NCBI RefSeq assembly: GCF_003864295.1
Contig: NZ_BDQK01000013.1
Location: forward strand, 248,001 to 312,000
Reading direction: 5' to 3'
Source: Aphanothece sacrum FPU1
Lineage (GTDB): Bacteria > Cyanobacteriota > Cyanobacteriia > Cyanobacteriales > Microcystaceae
DNA: 64,000 bases
Positions 1 through 9,590 of the stretch are shown here, piece by piece. Numbering within the stretch: position 1 is the first letter of the stretch; every line of letters starts with the position of its first letter. Under the pieces are notes generated by a model. That model was given only the letters and a program-made list of their open reading frames with translations. It did no database searches and was not told the origin of the DNA. Position numbers and translations under genes: made by a program.

Positions 1-5
1 ATGGT

Positions 6-42
6 TAAATATCTTGACAAGATATTTATTTGTAGTTACAAT
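6..42 (+). promoter_or_regulatory. brnTA promoter with overlapping palindromic operator
   Basis: A -35 box TTGACA (14-19) and a -10 box TACAAT (37-42) are separated by 17 bases, a near-perfect sigma-70-type promoter 8 bases before the BrnT start. A perfect 23-base palindrome (6-28: arm TAAATATCTTG, central A, then its complement) covers the whole -35 box. BrnA antitoxins are known to repress their own operon, so the palindrome is the likely BrnA operator. That role is inferred. Confidence 0.7.
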
Positions 43-49
43 TTTTACC

Positions 50-322
50 ATGCACATTGGTTATGATCCTAAAAAAAATCAGAGAAATATCGTAGAGCGT
101 GGGTTGTCCTTTGATGATGTGGTGTTTTTGAATTGGGATCAAGCGTTAATTCGCATCGATGATAGAAAAGATTATGGAGAAGTTCGCTATAACGCCTTTG
201 CTATAGGCGAAGATGGCAAAGCATACAGCGTGACGTTTACACTGCGCGGTGATGTTGTATGGATCATTAGCTTTCGTCGCGCCCGTAACAAAGAAAGGAG
301 GTTTTATGAACAAAGATCATGA
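50..322 (+). CDS. brnT: BrnT family ribonuclease toxin
   Basis: 90-residue toxin of a type II toxin-antitoxin system; BrnT is a RelE-fold ribonuclease that blocks translation. It has the family pattern: an N-terminal GYDPKKNQRN-like segment (K and N where BrnT normally reads D-x-x-K-x-x-x-N), a central RYNAFAIGEDG strand pair, and a C-terminal ISFRRARNKERRFYE stretch (BrnT R-x-A-x-x-x-E-R). An in-frame start at 14 would lie inside the promoter, so ATG at 50 is chosen; it gives the normal family length. The 3' end overlaps brnA by 17 bases, indicating translational coupling. Confidence 0.9.
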   Translation: MHIGYDPKKNQRNIVERGLSFDDVVFLNWDQALIRIDDRKDYGEVRYNAFAIGEDGKAYSVTFTLRGDVVWIISFRRARNKERRFYEQRS

Positions 323-593
323 TTCATTGAAAGAGGATGAGGAAAACCCTATCTGGACTAAGGATGATTTCGAGAAGGCACAACCAGCACAAAACGTTCT
401 GCCCAAAGAATTTTTTGCGAGCATGAAGAAGGCTAGGGGCCAGCGTGGAAAACAAAAAGACCCAACAAAGCAACAAGTCACACTGCGATTAGACCCTGAA
501 ATTATTGACTACTTTAAGTCACAGAAGCCTGAAGGCTGGCAAACGCGACTCAACCAAGCCTTAAAAAGCTATATCGATGAGCATCCTATCTAA
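306..593 (+). CDS. brnA: BrnA family antitoxin
   Basis: 95-residue antitoxin that neutralises BrnT and usually represses the operon. The C-terminal half carries the ribbon-helix-helix typical of BrnA: KQQVTLRLDPEIIDYFKS, then a GWQTRLNQALKSYI helix. The N-terminal half, rich in charged residues with WTKDDFEKA, is the usual toxin-binding part. The start is the ATG at 306, preceded by a strong Shine-Dalgarno AAGGAGG at 295-301; the longer frame from GTG 249 lies inside brnT and is not needed. Confidence 0.9.
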   Translation: MNKDHDSLKEDEENPIWTKDDFEKAQPAQNVLPKEFFASMKKARGQRGKQKDPTKQQVTLRLDPEIIDYFKSQKPEGWQTRLNQALKSYIDEHPI

Positions 594-602
594 TTGAACA
601 AA

Positions 603-627
603 AAAAAGTAATCTATAGTTACTTTTT
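603..627 (+). terminator. AT-rich hairpin after brnA
   Basis: Nine-base stem AAAAAGTAA / TTACTTTTT with a 7-base loop, 10 bases after the brnA stop and ending in a T-run. It is a plausible weak intrinsic terminator. The following stretch to 891 is AT-rich, and I see no gene in it. Confidence 0.45.
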
Positions 628-891
628 AAAATCATTACTTTACTAAAGGAAATACAAACGGTTACTCAGATGATACAACAAAACACCCGCATTGAAAATG
701 TTTAACAATAGATTTAGTTTATCTAATTTTGGTTCTTTTCAATTTCAAAAATAAGATTTTCTCTTTGACTATAAAATTCTTCGTCAGGTAACATTTTTTT
801 TGTTTAGAATTTAGTGTAATTTTAGTGTAATTAACTTGAATTAGTTATGAGTTAATATATAAAACGTATACTTAAAGCGGGTTTCAAGTTA

Positions 892-963
892 TGGGCGATA
901 CTGGATTTGAACCAGTGACCCTTTCCGTGTGAAGGAAATGCGCTACCCCTGTGCTAATCGCCC
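892..963 (-). tRNA. tRNA-Val (anticodon CAC)
   Basis: On the minus strand the sequence folds as a cloverleaf: acceptor arm GGGCGAT/ATCGCCC, a D arm with GCAC...GCGC, anticodon stem TTTCC/GGAAA around loop TTCACAC (anticodon CAC, reading GUG), variable loop of 5, T arm ACTGG-TTCAAAT-CCAGT, discriminator A. Length is 72 bases without an encoded CCA. It lies 24 bases downstream of fabD on the same strand. Confidence 0.92.
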
Positions 964-987
964 TAATCGCTTTAATCCTAGCACACA

Positions 988-1860
988 TTAAAGCTCACTC
1001 ATCTTGCCTACATTAGTTAATTTTATCTCAGGACAAGTACGCTTAATTAAACCCGTGAGAACCTTACCTGGGCCAACCTCTACCCCGTGAGTAATCCCTT
1101 CTTGGGGTAAACATAACATAATCTCACGCCAGCGCACAGAACCCGTCATTTGCTTCATTAAACGCTCTTTTAACATTGTTGCTGACTGAGTAGGAGTCGG
1201 GTCAACATTAGACAATACTGGAACTTTAGCATCAGCAAACTTACAAGAATCTAATAACCCTTGAAATTCTTGGGCCGCATCAGTCATAAACGGAGAATGA
1301 AATGCCCCAGAAACCTTAAGGGGAACGGCCCGTTTAGCTTTAACTTGGGCAAGAATGGCATCTACTCCTTCAGGAGTCCCCGAAATCACCACTTGTTCCT
1401 CACTGTTATCATTAGCTAAGACCACATCAGCATTAGCCGCGATCGCATCTTCTAACTGTTGACGGTCAAACTTCATCAGGGCCGCCATTTTGCCCCCTAA
1501 AGCTTTATCCATTAACTCGGCCCTGCGTTTGACTAACTCTAGCCCCGTGGTAAAATCAAAGGACCTTGCCGCATACAAAGCCGAATACTCCCCTAAACTG
1601 TGGCCAGCCACCAAATCCGGTAATTGTCCGTTTTGTACTAATAAATCAGCTAAAATACTTTCAATGACATAGAGACAAGGTTGAGTGTAAAGCGTCCGAG
1701 ATAACTCCGTCTCCTGCGCTTGACACTTTTCTAACACCGACCAACCTAAAATATCCTCGGCCTGCTCAAATTTAGCTTGACCTATGGGTGTCTCTTGTAA
1801 ATCTACCCCCATTCCCACTATTTGTGATCCTTGTCCTGGAAATACCCACGCGATTTTCAT
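988..1860 (-). CDS. fabD: malonyl-CoA:ACP transacylase FabD
   Basis: Transfers malonyl from CoA to acyl carrier protein, supplying extender units for fatty acid synthesis in the cytoplasm. The 290-residue protein has the FabD oxyanion motif GQGSQ (9-13), the nucleophile motif GHSLGE (86-91, Ser88) and the catalytic histidine in GAFHSP (His188), with a GVEVGPGKVL C-terminus. Length is normal. It is the last gene of plsX-fabH-fabD, 24 bases after fabH, so the three are probably co-transcribed; a tRNA gene follows. Confidence 0.96.
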   Translation of the reverse strand: MKIAWVFPGQGSQIVGMGVDLQETPIGQAKFEQAEDILGWSVLEKCQAQETELSRTLYTQPCLYVIESILADLLVQNGQLPDLVAGHSLGEYSALYAARSFDFTTGLELVKRRAELMDKALGGKMAALMKFDRQQLEDAIAANADVVLANDNSEEQVVISGTPEGVDAILAQVKAKRAVPLKVSGAFHSPFMTDAAQEFQGLLDSCKFADAKVPVLSNVDPTPTQSATMLKERLMKQMTGSVRWREIMLCLPQEGITHGVEVGPGKVLTGLIKRTCPEIKLTNVGKMSEL

Positions 1861-1884
1861 GCTTAATTCTTTAGTAGTTATATA

Positions 1885-2892
1885 TTAGTTATTGATTCCC
1901 CAGCGAAAAATGGCCGCACCCCAGGTTAAACCCGCGCCAAAACCAGAACTGGCAATCACATCTCCTGGTTTAATTTTGCCAGATCTTACCGCTTCATCCA
2001 AGGCCAAAGGAATAGAAGCTGCTGACGTATTGCCGTACTCTTGTAGATTAGCGATCACTTTTTGGGAGGGAATATTTAAACGTTGGGCCACCGCATCCAT
2101 AATACGTTGATTAGCTTGATGTAAGATCAGCCAATCAATAGCATCAGTAGATAAATTTGCTTTAAATAAAGCTTTTTTAATAACTTCAGGCACTTTAGCC
2201 ACCGCAAACCGATAAACCTCTCGTCCATTCATGGTGATGGGTTGATAGGTTCCTTGACTGATAATAATGTCATCTGTAAGGGGTTTAGCCACGCCTTGAT
2301 AAGCTAAATTTAGACATTCATGTTGTTGACCATCCGTATACATTTCAAAGCTGAGAAAACAATCCTCGTCTGAAGTAGCTTGACACACCACCGCACCTGC
2401 CCCATCACCAAATAGAACACAAGTATTGCGATCTGACCAATCAACCCAACGAGAGAGAATATCTGCCCCAATAACTACCACATTTTGGTAAACTCCAGTA
2501 CGGATAAATTGGGTAGCCGTGACTAAAGCAAAAATAAATCCCGAACAAGCAGCCGTAAGGTCAAAAGCCACTGCTTTTGAGGCTCCTAATAAATGTTGTA
2601 CTTCAGCCGCACTACCGAACAGATCATCAGGGGTGGAAGTAGCTAGTATAATTAAATCAATATCCGTTGGCGTTAAACCTGCCTTAGTAATGGCGGCGGC
2701 CGCAGCTTGAGCCGACAAATGACTCAAAGAGGTATCGGCGGTGGCTAAATGGCGTTTTTCCATGCCTGTGCGTGTACGAATCCACTCATCCGAGGTATCC
2801 ACCAAATGAGTGAGGTCTTGGTTGGTCATTACCTGAGTAGGAGTCGCCGAACCACAGCCCGTAATAACGATTCCTGGGCCTAATTGTTGCAA
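1885..2892 (-). CDS. fabH: beta-ketoacyl-ACP synthase III FabH
   Basis: Condenses acetyl-CoA with malonyl-ACP to start fatty acid elongation. The catalytic triad is visible: Cys116 (TAACSGF), His258 (LILHQANQR) and Asn288 (EYGNTS); the C-terminal GFGAGLTWGA loop is typical. 335 residues is standard. The chosen start is an unusual TTG at 2892, supported by a strong purine-rich Shine-Dalgarno (AGGGGGAAA) a few bases upstream and by alignment of the ITGCGSATP start region with other FabH. It lies between plsX and fabD. Confidence 0.95.
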   Translation of the reverse strand: MQQLGPGIVITGCGSATPTQVMTNQDLTHLVDTSDEWIRTRTGMEKRHLATADTSLSHLSAQAAAAAITKAGLTPTDIDLIILATSTPDDLFGSAAEVQHLLGASKAVAFDLTAACSGFIFALVTATQFIRTGVYQNVVVIGADILSRWVDWSDRNTCVLFGDGAGAVVCQATSDEDCFLSFEMYTDGQQHECLNLAYQGVAKPLTDDIIISQGTYQPITMNGREVYRFAVAKVPEVIKKALFKANLSTDAIDWLILHQANQRIMDAVAQRLNIPSQKVIANLQEYGNTSAASIPLALDEAVRSGKIKPGDVIASSGFGAGLTWGAAIFRWGINN

Positions 2893-2963
2893 AATATTTC
2901 CCCCTGTTTGCTTATTGATAAACCAGGAGGGGAAGAAACCTTCCCCTTTGTCGTTGGTTGATG

Positions 2964-4022
2964 TTAACTGCCTGATTGACTATTGGCCGTAGCATCAGAA
3001 ACAGATGTAATCTCTTGATTAGCTGCGTTATTAGCCCTAATACGCTCAATAACCTGATTATCGATCGCTTCTTTGGCTAGACGAATCGCGTTAAAAATTG
3101 AGGGAGCTTGAGAACTACCATGACTAATAATACAGACCCCCTCTACCCCAAACAGTAACGCTCCCCCATGCTCAGCATGATCTACACGCTGTTTAAGTTT
3201 TTTGAGGTTAGGTTTAAGTATGGCTGAGCCAACTTGACCACGCCATCCTTGGGGTAATTCTTCTCGGATGATTTGTAAGAGAATTTCTCCCACTGCTTCG
3301 GCGAATTTGAGTAAAACGTTACCGACAAAACCGTCACAAACGATCACATCAAATCGACCTGAGAGGACATCTCTACCTTCCGCATTGCCAATAAAGGGAA
3401 TTTGTTTGTTTGCTTCTAATATTTCATAAGTTCTTAGGGCCAGGTCGTTTCCTTTGCTAGATTCCTCTCCAATGTTGAGTAATCCCACTTTAGGTTCTTC
3501 TACCCCCATGACATATTGACTATAAATTGTTCCCATTAGAGCAAATTGTTCTAAATATTTGGGACGACAGTCTACATTAGCCCCGACATCTAAAATAATG
3601 ACGGATTTGCCAGCCAAGAGGGTAGGAAAGACCGCCCCGATGGCAGGACGATCAATCCCTCTAATACGGCCTAAACGTAGGGTAGCCGAGGCCATGGCCG
3701 CCCCAGAATGTCCAGCCGAAACTACGGCATCAGCACGATTTTGCTTGACTAAATCCATGGCCACATTAATGGAGGCCTGGGGTTTACGCCGTAATTCCGT
3801 AACTCCTTCGTGCATGGCGATCGCCCCATCTGCTTCGACAATTTCGAGATTAGGGGTATGGGCATGATGTTGGAGGGCATCTTGAATCTGTTGGCGATCG
3901 CCAACCAACAGAATTTCTGCGTCGAGTTCTTCAGAAGCTCGGATCGCTCCAGCGACAATTTGCCCAGGAGCGTGATCCCCTCCCATAGCGTCTACTGCGA
4001 TTCTTGCGCGAGTTACTGCCAT
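2964..4022 (-). CDS. plsX: phosphate acyltransferase PlsX
   Basis: Makes acyl-phosphate from acyl-ACP for glycerolipid synthesis. Family marks: IAVDAMGGDHAPG at the N-terminus, RKPQASI, DVGANVDCRP, NIGEESSKGN, CDGFVGNVLLK and the HGGALLFGVEGVCIISHG segment. 352 residues is normal, with a short low-complexity tail. It is first in the plsX-fabH-fabD unit. The 71-base gap to fabH contains an ordinary leader. PlsX upstream of fabHD is the common bacterial arrangement linking fatty acid and phospholipid supply. Confidence 0.96.
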   Translation of the reverse strand: MAVTRARIAVDAMGGDHAPGQIVAGAIRASEELDAEILLVGDRQQIQDALQHHAHTPNLEIVEADGAIAMHEGVTELRRKPQASINVAMDLVKQNRADAVVSAGHSGAAMASATLRLGRIRGIDRPAIGAVFPTLLAGKSVIILDVGANVDCRPKYLEQFALMGTIYSQYVMGVEEPKVGLLNIGEESSKGNDLALRTYEILEANKQIPFIGNAEGRDVLSGRFDVIVCDGFVGNVLLKFAEAVGEILLQIIREELPQGWRGQVGSAILKPNLKKLKQRVDHAEHGGALLFGVEGVCIISHGSSQAPSIFNAIRLAKEAIDNQVIERIRANNAANQEITSVSDATANSQSGS

Positions 4023-4346
4023 TGATCAAAGTGATAGAAACCTTCAAAATTTTAACAGAAGCATTGAAACATTCCGCAACCAAAGATTCAGAATTTTTTA
4101 TGTTGTCTCATCTGGTGGCGCACCTATTGCAAAGCTAAGAAAATATATTAAGAATCAAGATACCTAACTTATCAGCCTAAATAATTTATATGTACTGATA
4201 AATAGATACCTTATTTTAGCCTAACCAACCTCTTGTATAAAATTTATTTTAAGCTTAAAAATGCTTTTAAGTAGGTTTTGATGTTGTCGGGTGAGTTTTC
4301 TGATAGTATTTTTAGGTGAGAAGTTCTGCCAACATTTTGTTAAAAT
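4023..4346. other. divergent intergenic region plsX / dacB
   Basis: 324 AT-rich bases between two divergent genes, so it must hold both promoters. The only structure I see is an inverted repeat CTTATCAG (4168-4175) / CTGATAAA (4195-4202), with a nearby GATACCT direct repeat. No gene, RNA gene or MITE copy is recognised. Confidence 0.4.
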
Positions 4347-5639
4347 ATGCAGGAATTATTGGGTTTTGCCGTCGGCCATTTATTGATGAATCTTTGGGGT
4401 CGTTCTCCGGCTCCATTACAACCTGTTCCGTTAGTAGCCTGGCAAGAGGCAAAAATTTTTCAGGTTCCCACAGAACCTGATCCGGTGGTAGAAAAAATTG
4501 TCGCGGATTATCTTAAACAATTAGCCTCTCTGGGGGTTTCTTCCGCTCAACAAGGGGTTTGGATTCAGTCCGAATGGGCTTATTTAGGGGAACACGGGGC
4601 GAATATTCCGGCTTCTGCTGCTTCTTTAACTAAGGTGGCTACTTCCCTAGCTGCTTTGGCAACTTGGGGGACTAATCACCGTTTTGAAACTCTTATTTAT
4701 ACGGTTGGCCCTGTTAAAAATGGCATATTACAAGGGGATCTCATTATTCAAGGAGGGGGTGATCCTCTGTTTGTTTGGGAAGAAGCGATCGCATTAGGAA
4801 ACCAACTCAATCAATTGGGTATTCGTCAGGTAAAAGGCAATTTAATTATTCTGGGACGTTTTTCTGTCAATTTTCAGTCCAATCCCCAACTATCAGGAGA
4901 ATTACTGCAAGTAGGATTAAATCAACGTCGTTGGACTCCTTCAATCGAACAAACTTATCGAACCTTCCCGCCAAAAACTCCTCGTCCTCAAGTGGCGATC
5001 GCCCGTCAGGTGAAAGTAGAAAATACCCTCCCGACTAACGCTAAATTATTAATGCGTCATCAGTCTTTAACCCTGGCCGAACTCCTCAAAAAGATGAATC
5101 TCTACAGTAACAACGCTATGGCACAAATGTTAGCCGATGAACTGGGAGGGGCTTCAGTAGTAGCTAAATTAGCGGCTCAAGTAGCGAAATTACCCCCCGG
5201 AGAAATTAGCTTAATTAATGGATCGGGGTTAGGGGTAGAAAATCGGATTTCTCCCAGGGCTACAGTACAAATGTTGATGACCATAGAGCAAAGGTTAGGG
5301 GATAATCCCCTAGAGGTCAAAGATTTATTTCCTATGGCCGGACGAGATAAAAAAGGAACAGCCCAATTGCGTAATATTCCCGATGGAGTGGCTTTTAAAA
5401 CAGGAACCCTCGCTCAAGTCAGTGCCTTAGCTGGTGTGATCCCTACTCAAGAAAGAGGCCCAGTCTGGTTTGCCATTATTAACTATGGTAATAATGTTGA
5501 TCGGTTTCGGGTAGAACAAGATCGATTATTACAACGGTTAGCCCAACATTGGCAACTAATTCCCCTAGAATCTACGGTTAAAACCAATCCAACTGTTAAT
5601 TTAGGTGATCCTAAACGCAATATTCCTCAACAAAGTTAG
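4347..5639 (+). CDS. dacB: D-alanyl-D-alanine carboxypeptidase/endopeptidase (PBP4, DacB type)
   Basis: Class C penicillin-binding protein that trims or cleaves peptidoglycan cross-links in the periplasm. The three active-site motifs are present: SLTK with nucleophile Ser93 and Lys96, SNN at 254-256 and KTG at 351-353. Between the first two lies the large insert typical of PBP4 (roughly 120-240). 430 residues is usual. The N-terminus MQELLGFAVGHLLMNL is a weak hydrophobic stretch rather than a clear signal peptide, so the start or export route is less certain. No operon partner. Confidence 0.9.
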   Translation: MQELLGFAVGHLLMNLWGRSPAPLQPVPLVAWQEAKIFQVPTEPDPVVEKIVADYLKQLASLGVSSAQQGVWIQSEWAYLGEHGANIPASAASLTKVATSLAALATWGTNHRFETLIYTVGPVKNGILQGDLIIQGGGDPLFVWEEAIALGNQLNQLGIRQVKGNLIILGRFSVNFQSNPQLSGELLQVGLNQRRWTPSIEQTYRTFPPKTPRPQVAIARQVKVENTLPTNAKLLMRHQSLTLAELLKKMNLYSNNAMAQMLADELGGASVVAKLAAQVAKLPPGEISLINGSGLGVENRISPRATVQMLMTIEQRLGDNPLEVKDLFPMAGRDKKGTAQLRNIPDGVAFKTGTLAQVSALAGVIPTQERGPVWFAIINYGNNVDRFRVEQDRLLQRLAQHWQLIPLESTVKTNPTVNLGDPKRNIPQQS

Positions 5640-5711
5640 AAAGGGAGGTATGTTTTTTTGATGTTTTAATTAATATTAAATCTTATTATCCATGATAATG
5701 CAATATTAAAT

Positions 5712-5876
5712 GGCTCTCCCGTATCTGTGGTGATAAGTTAAGCTTATAGTTCGTAGGGTGGGTTAGACGCGGCTATGATTTTGATGAAAAACTAATAAGT
5801 TTTAAGGCGCGTCGTAACCCACCATCTCAAATATTGTAATCTATTATACATTTTACCCCAAGATATCGGGAGAGCC
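5712..5876. repeat. MITE-like repeat family A, copy 1
   Basis: 165 bases with terminal inverted repeats GGCTCTCCCG(TATCT) / (AGATAT)CGGGAGAGCC. A 5-base direct repeat TAAAT flanks it on both sides (5707-5711, 5877-5881), consistent with a target-site duplication. Internally it has a GTGGGTTA...TAACCCAC pair. Copies of the same family lie at 18037-18203, 18316-18482 and 25884-26048; the last is also exactly 165 bases, in the opposite orientation. No coding capacity. Confidence 0.85.
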
Positions 5877-5924
5877 TAAATTGACCAGCAATAAAATGTA
5901 GTTATAACTACATTTTACCCCATT

Positions 5925-6185
5925 ATGTCTGAAGAGCCGTCTATGAAAACAATCTCAACTTTGGTAGTTATTTCTTTGTTAATTTTTTTTGTCGCAGGGG
6001 ATAGCTTTTTACCCAAACCCCTGAGTACTATTAGTTTCAATACTCGCAATAGTGTGAATAAAATGTTACTGGGTTTAATGCCTAATCCCAAGATTGAAAA
6101 ACCCAGTAAACAACACGATAATGAAGTTAATAGAATGGAACAACGGGTTAAGGGAGAAAGAGGGTCTCTCTTAGATAATAATTAA
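5925..6185 (+). CDS. small membrane-anchored protein, unknown function
   Basis: Up to 86 residues. An ATG at 5943 (MKTISTLVV) gives an 80-residue version and places the hydrophobic segment TLVVISLLIFFVAGDSF right at the N-terminus, as for a signal anchor; this may be the real start. The rest is polar and ends in a charged tail. No family recognised. It lies 48 bases after a MITE copy and converges with ilvC, 7 bases away. Real gene likely but unproven. Confidence 0.55.
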   Translation: MSEEPSMKTISTLVVISLLIFFVAGDSFLPKPLSTISFNTRNSVNKMLLGLMPNPKIEKPSKQHDNEVNRMEQRVKGERGSLLDNN

Positions 6186-6192
6186 GGTTAAT

Positions 6193-7203
<1,011 letters not shown>

Positions 7204-7330
7204 TTATCCAAACTCTCCATTATATAATCTCAAAGCAAAGAATTTGTAATCTTTTTTTTACTTTAACTTTGTTACCATTGAGTAGGGTTTATGATTTTAG
7301 ACTTATATTATAACAATTACCCAGAGATTT

Positions 7331-7894
7331 ATGACTAATATAATTGCTAAGTGGTCGGTAGAAGATTACCACAAAATGATTGAGGCAGGAATACTAAATG
7401 ATCGCCGAGTTGAATTAATTTTCGGAGAAATTATCCAAATGAGTCCAGAAGGGCCTTTTCATCATTTTGTTAATATGAGTGTCGCTCAATATCTCCGTTT
7501 ACTGTTAGGAGAACAAGCTCAAGTAAGTGAAGCTCATCCGATTACTTTGTCAGATTCTGAACCGGAACCTGATATTGCTGTTGTTCGTTCTCCTGATACA
7601 TTATACATTAATCGTCACCCTTATGCACAAGATATTTACTGGTTGATTGAGATTTCTCATAGCACATTAAGCAAGGATTTAGGCATTAAGAAAAAAGCTT
7701 ATGCACAAGCTAATATATTAGAATATTGGATTATTGATATTAAGTCCCAATCTCTTAAGGTATTTCAAAATCCTCAAGATGATAATTATCAAATTGAAGT
7801 CAACTATAAAGATGGTTTTATCTCTCCTTTAGCTTTTCCAACTATTCAAATTAATGTTAATAAGTTGTTGGGGAAAGTAAGCATCACACGCTAG
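7331..7894 (+). CDS. Uma2 family (DUF820) putative endonuclease
   Basis: 187 residues of the Uma2 family, PD-(D/E)xK-fold proteins very abundant in cyanobacteria. Visible core: VEDYHKMIEAGIL, VELIFGEIIQMSP, then SEPEPDIAVV (acidic catalytic position) and the DIYWLIEIS...K..AYAQANILEYWIID segment (E and K of the nuclease motif). Complete, unlike the broken relative at 18.5 kb; a third member is at 32.9 kb. The target is unknown. Members are often single genes without partners, as here. Confidence 0.88.
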   Translation: MTNIIAKWSVEDYHKMIEAGILNDRRVELIFGEIIQMSPEGPFHHFVNMSVAQYLRLLLGEQAQVSEAHPITLSDSEPEPDIAVVRSPDTLYINRHPYAQDIYWLIEISHSTLSKDLGIKKKAYAQANILEYWIIDIKSQSLKVFQNPQDDNYQIEVNYKDGFISPLAFPTIQINVNKLLGKVSITR

Positions 7895-7981
7895 AAGCTT
7901 GTACCACAAGATAAGATATTATACCAAATCCGGTTATGAAAACCTCTTGATAATTTTGGGGTATTTCTGCCCACAATTCTC

Positions 7982-8046
7982 GTAGGGGCGGGTTTTTAAC
8001 AAAATTTTGATATTGTAAGAGATATATTAGATAAACCCGCCCCTAC
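7982..8046. repeat. family B hairpin repeat
   Basis: 65 bases with perfect 14-base inverted ends GTAGGGGCGGGTTT / AAACCCGCCCCTAC. It sits between convergent Uma2 and hypB genes, where the hairpin could also act as a bidirectional terminator. Related cores occur at 9475, 11367, 13142 and 20673. Confidence 0.85.
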
Positions 8047-8081
8047 ACCACTTCCAATATAATATTAAGTCAAAATATTAC

Positions 8082-8996
8082 CTAAAATGTCTCTACCTTC
8101 AAAGTTTGTTTTAACCAATTATACCAATTTGATAATCCTTCTCCGGTTAAAGAAGAAACCTGAAATATTTCAATTTTAGGATTAACTTGTTTAGCATATT
8201 CTAAACAAAGATTAAGATCAAATGGAACATAAGGCAGTAAATCAATTTTAGTCAAAATCATGACCTTGCTTTCTCTAAACATATGAGGATATTTGATAGG
8301 TTTATCTTCTCCTTCTGTTACAGAAAGAATAGCAACTTTGGCATATTCTCCTAAATCAAATAAAGCCGGACACACTAAATTACCTACATTTTCTATCATT
8401 AAAATAGAATTAGGTTCAGGCTTTAATTCTTGATAACCTCTTTCTATCATTGACGCTTCTAAATGACAGCCAGTACCCGTATTTATTTGAACTACTTTAC
8501 ACCCGGTTTCTCGAATTTTCTGGGCATCATTAGCCGTTTCTTGATCCCCTTCAATAACACTAATAGATAAATTATCTTTTAAATCTTTAATAGTGCGAGT
8601 TAATAAAGTCGTTTTACCTGAACCGGGAGAACTTACTAGATTTAATGCTAAAACATTACGACCTTTAAACCAACCCCGATTTTGAGCCGCTATTAAATCA
8701 TTTTTTTGTAATAGTTTTTCTTCTAAACTAATTGTTTTAGCATGAATTTGAGCATGAATTTGGGGACTATTTATAGTTGATGAAGTATGAGTATGGGTAA
8801 CAACTGTCCCCTCAGTTAAGGTATGACTATGAGTTTGATGATGCTCTTTTTCTTGATGATGATGACTATGAGTAATGACTGTTCCATCAGGTAAAGTATG
8901 AGTATGATGGTGTTCTTCTATTGCTGTTTTAACTCCGGTTTCCATATTAGTTAAGGTAACATTTGCTTCATCGGAACAACCACAAGTTACACACAT
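8082..8996 (-). CDS. hypB: hydrogenase nickel incorporation GTPase HypB
   Basis: GTPase that delivers nickel during NiFe-hydrogenase maturation. N-terminal CxxCGC metal motif (MCVTCGC), then a histidine-rich region (14 His between 29 and 70) made of two imperfect copies of HTLxxGTVxTHxH, a likely nickel store. The GTPase domain has P-loop SPGSGKTT (123-130), the EGDQET segment, CHLEA metal-binding region and TKIDLL (G4). 304 residues. Overlaps hypA by 10 bases, so the two are translated as a pair. Implies that this genome encodes a NiFe hydrogenase outside the window. Confidence 0.96.
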   Translation of the reverse strand: MCVTCGCSDEANVTLTNMETGVKTAIEEHHHTHTLPDGTVITHSHHHQEKEHHQTHSHTLTEGTVVTHTHTSSTINSPQIHAQIHAKTISLEEKLLQKNDLIAAQNRGWFKGRNVLALNLVSSPGSGKTTLLTRTIKDLKDNLSISVIEGDQETANDAQKIRETGCKVVQINTGTGCHLEASMIERGYQELKPEPNSILMIENVGNLVCPALFDLGEYAKVAILSVTEGEDKPIKYPHMFRESKVMILTKIDLLPYVPFDLNLCLEYAKQVNPKIEIFQVSSLTGEGLSNWYNWLKQTLKVETF

Positions 8997-9331
8997 ATTT
9001 CTTCTACCTCCATTTCTTTAATTTTTAACTCTTGTCCTTGAATAATTTCTAATTCTATGCTGCCACAATTATAACATTGACCAAAGGGTTGAGATAAAGG
9101 AATTCTTGTGCCACAATGACGACATTTTCCTAATCCTGGTATCTCAATAATTTCTAAGGTTGTGCCATCTAAAATTGTGCCTTGACAACAAATATCAAAA
9201 CAAAACCGAATAGCATCAGGCATAATAGCTGATAATTGCCCAATTTCTACTGTTACGCGCTTAACGGTTAAACCTTGAGCATTTTCAATGACAATGGCAA
9301 CAATATTATGAGTAATTCCCAGTTCATGCAT
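8987..9331 (-). CDS. hypA: hydrogenase nickel metallochaperone HypA
   Basis: Partner of HypB. The N-terminal MHE (His2 and Glu3 form the nickel site) and the zinc site C70-x2-C73 ... C86-x2-C89 are intact. 114 residues is the standard length. First gene of hypA-hypB. The NHL-repeat gene at 10.1-11.3 kb lies upstream on the same strand, as NHL proteins do near hyp clusters of some cyanobacteria, but an unrelated gene and repeats separate them here. Confidence 0.96.
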   Translation of the reverse strand: MHELGITHNIVAIVIENAQGLTVKRVTVEIGQLSAIMPDAIRFCFDICCQGTILDGTTLEIIEIPGLGKCRHCGTRIPLSQPFGQCYNCGSIELEIIQGQELKIKEMEVEEICV

Positions 9332-9474
9332 GATATAATCATGGGGTTAAGATGATTTGATTAAATAGCAAAAATTTGGTTAAGTCCAATTTTTTTATAA
9401 ATTCTTAAGAAGCTGTTGTCTAAATTGATATAGCATTTTTAAATGAGATGTAAATGTGGAACGGGGGAGTTTTT

Positions 9475-9540
9475 GTAGGGGCGGGTTTTTTACATAAATC
9501 AATGATTCTCACAAAAAAACTAGCTAAACTCGCCCTGCTA
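9475..9540. repeat. family B repeat, decayed copy
   Basis: GTAGGGGCGGGTTTTTTACATAA at the left matches other family B cores; the right arm (ACTCGCCCTGCTA) is decayed. It is followed by the family tail TGTGTAATTAATTTTG. The rest of the gap 9332-9590 is AT-rich and holds the hypA and 9591 promoters. Confidence 0.7.
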
Positions 9541-9590
9541 TGTGTAATTAATTTTGTTTAAGCACTTATAAATTTAGGAGATAATAGGTA

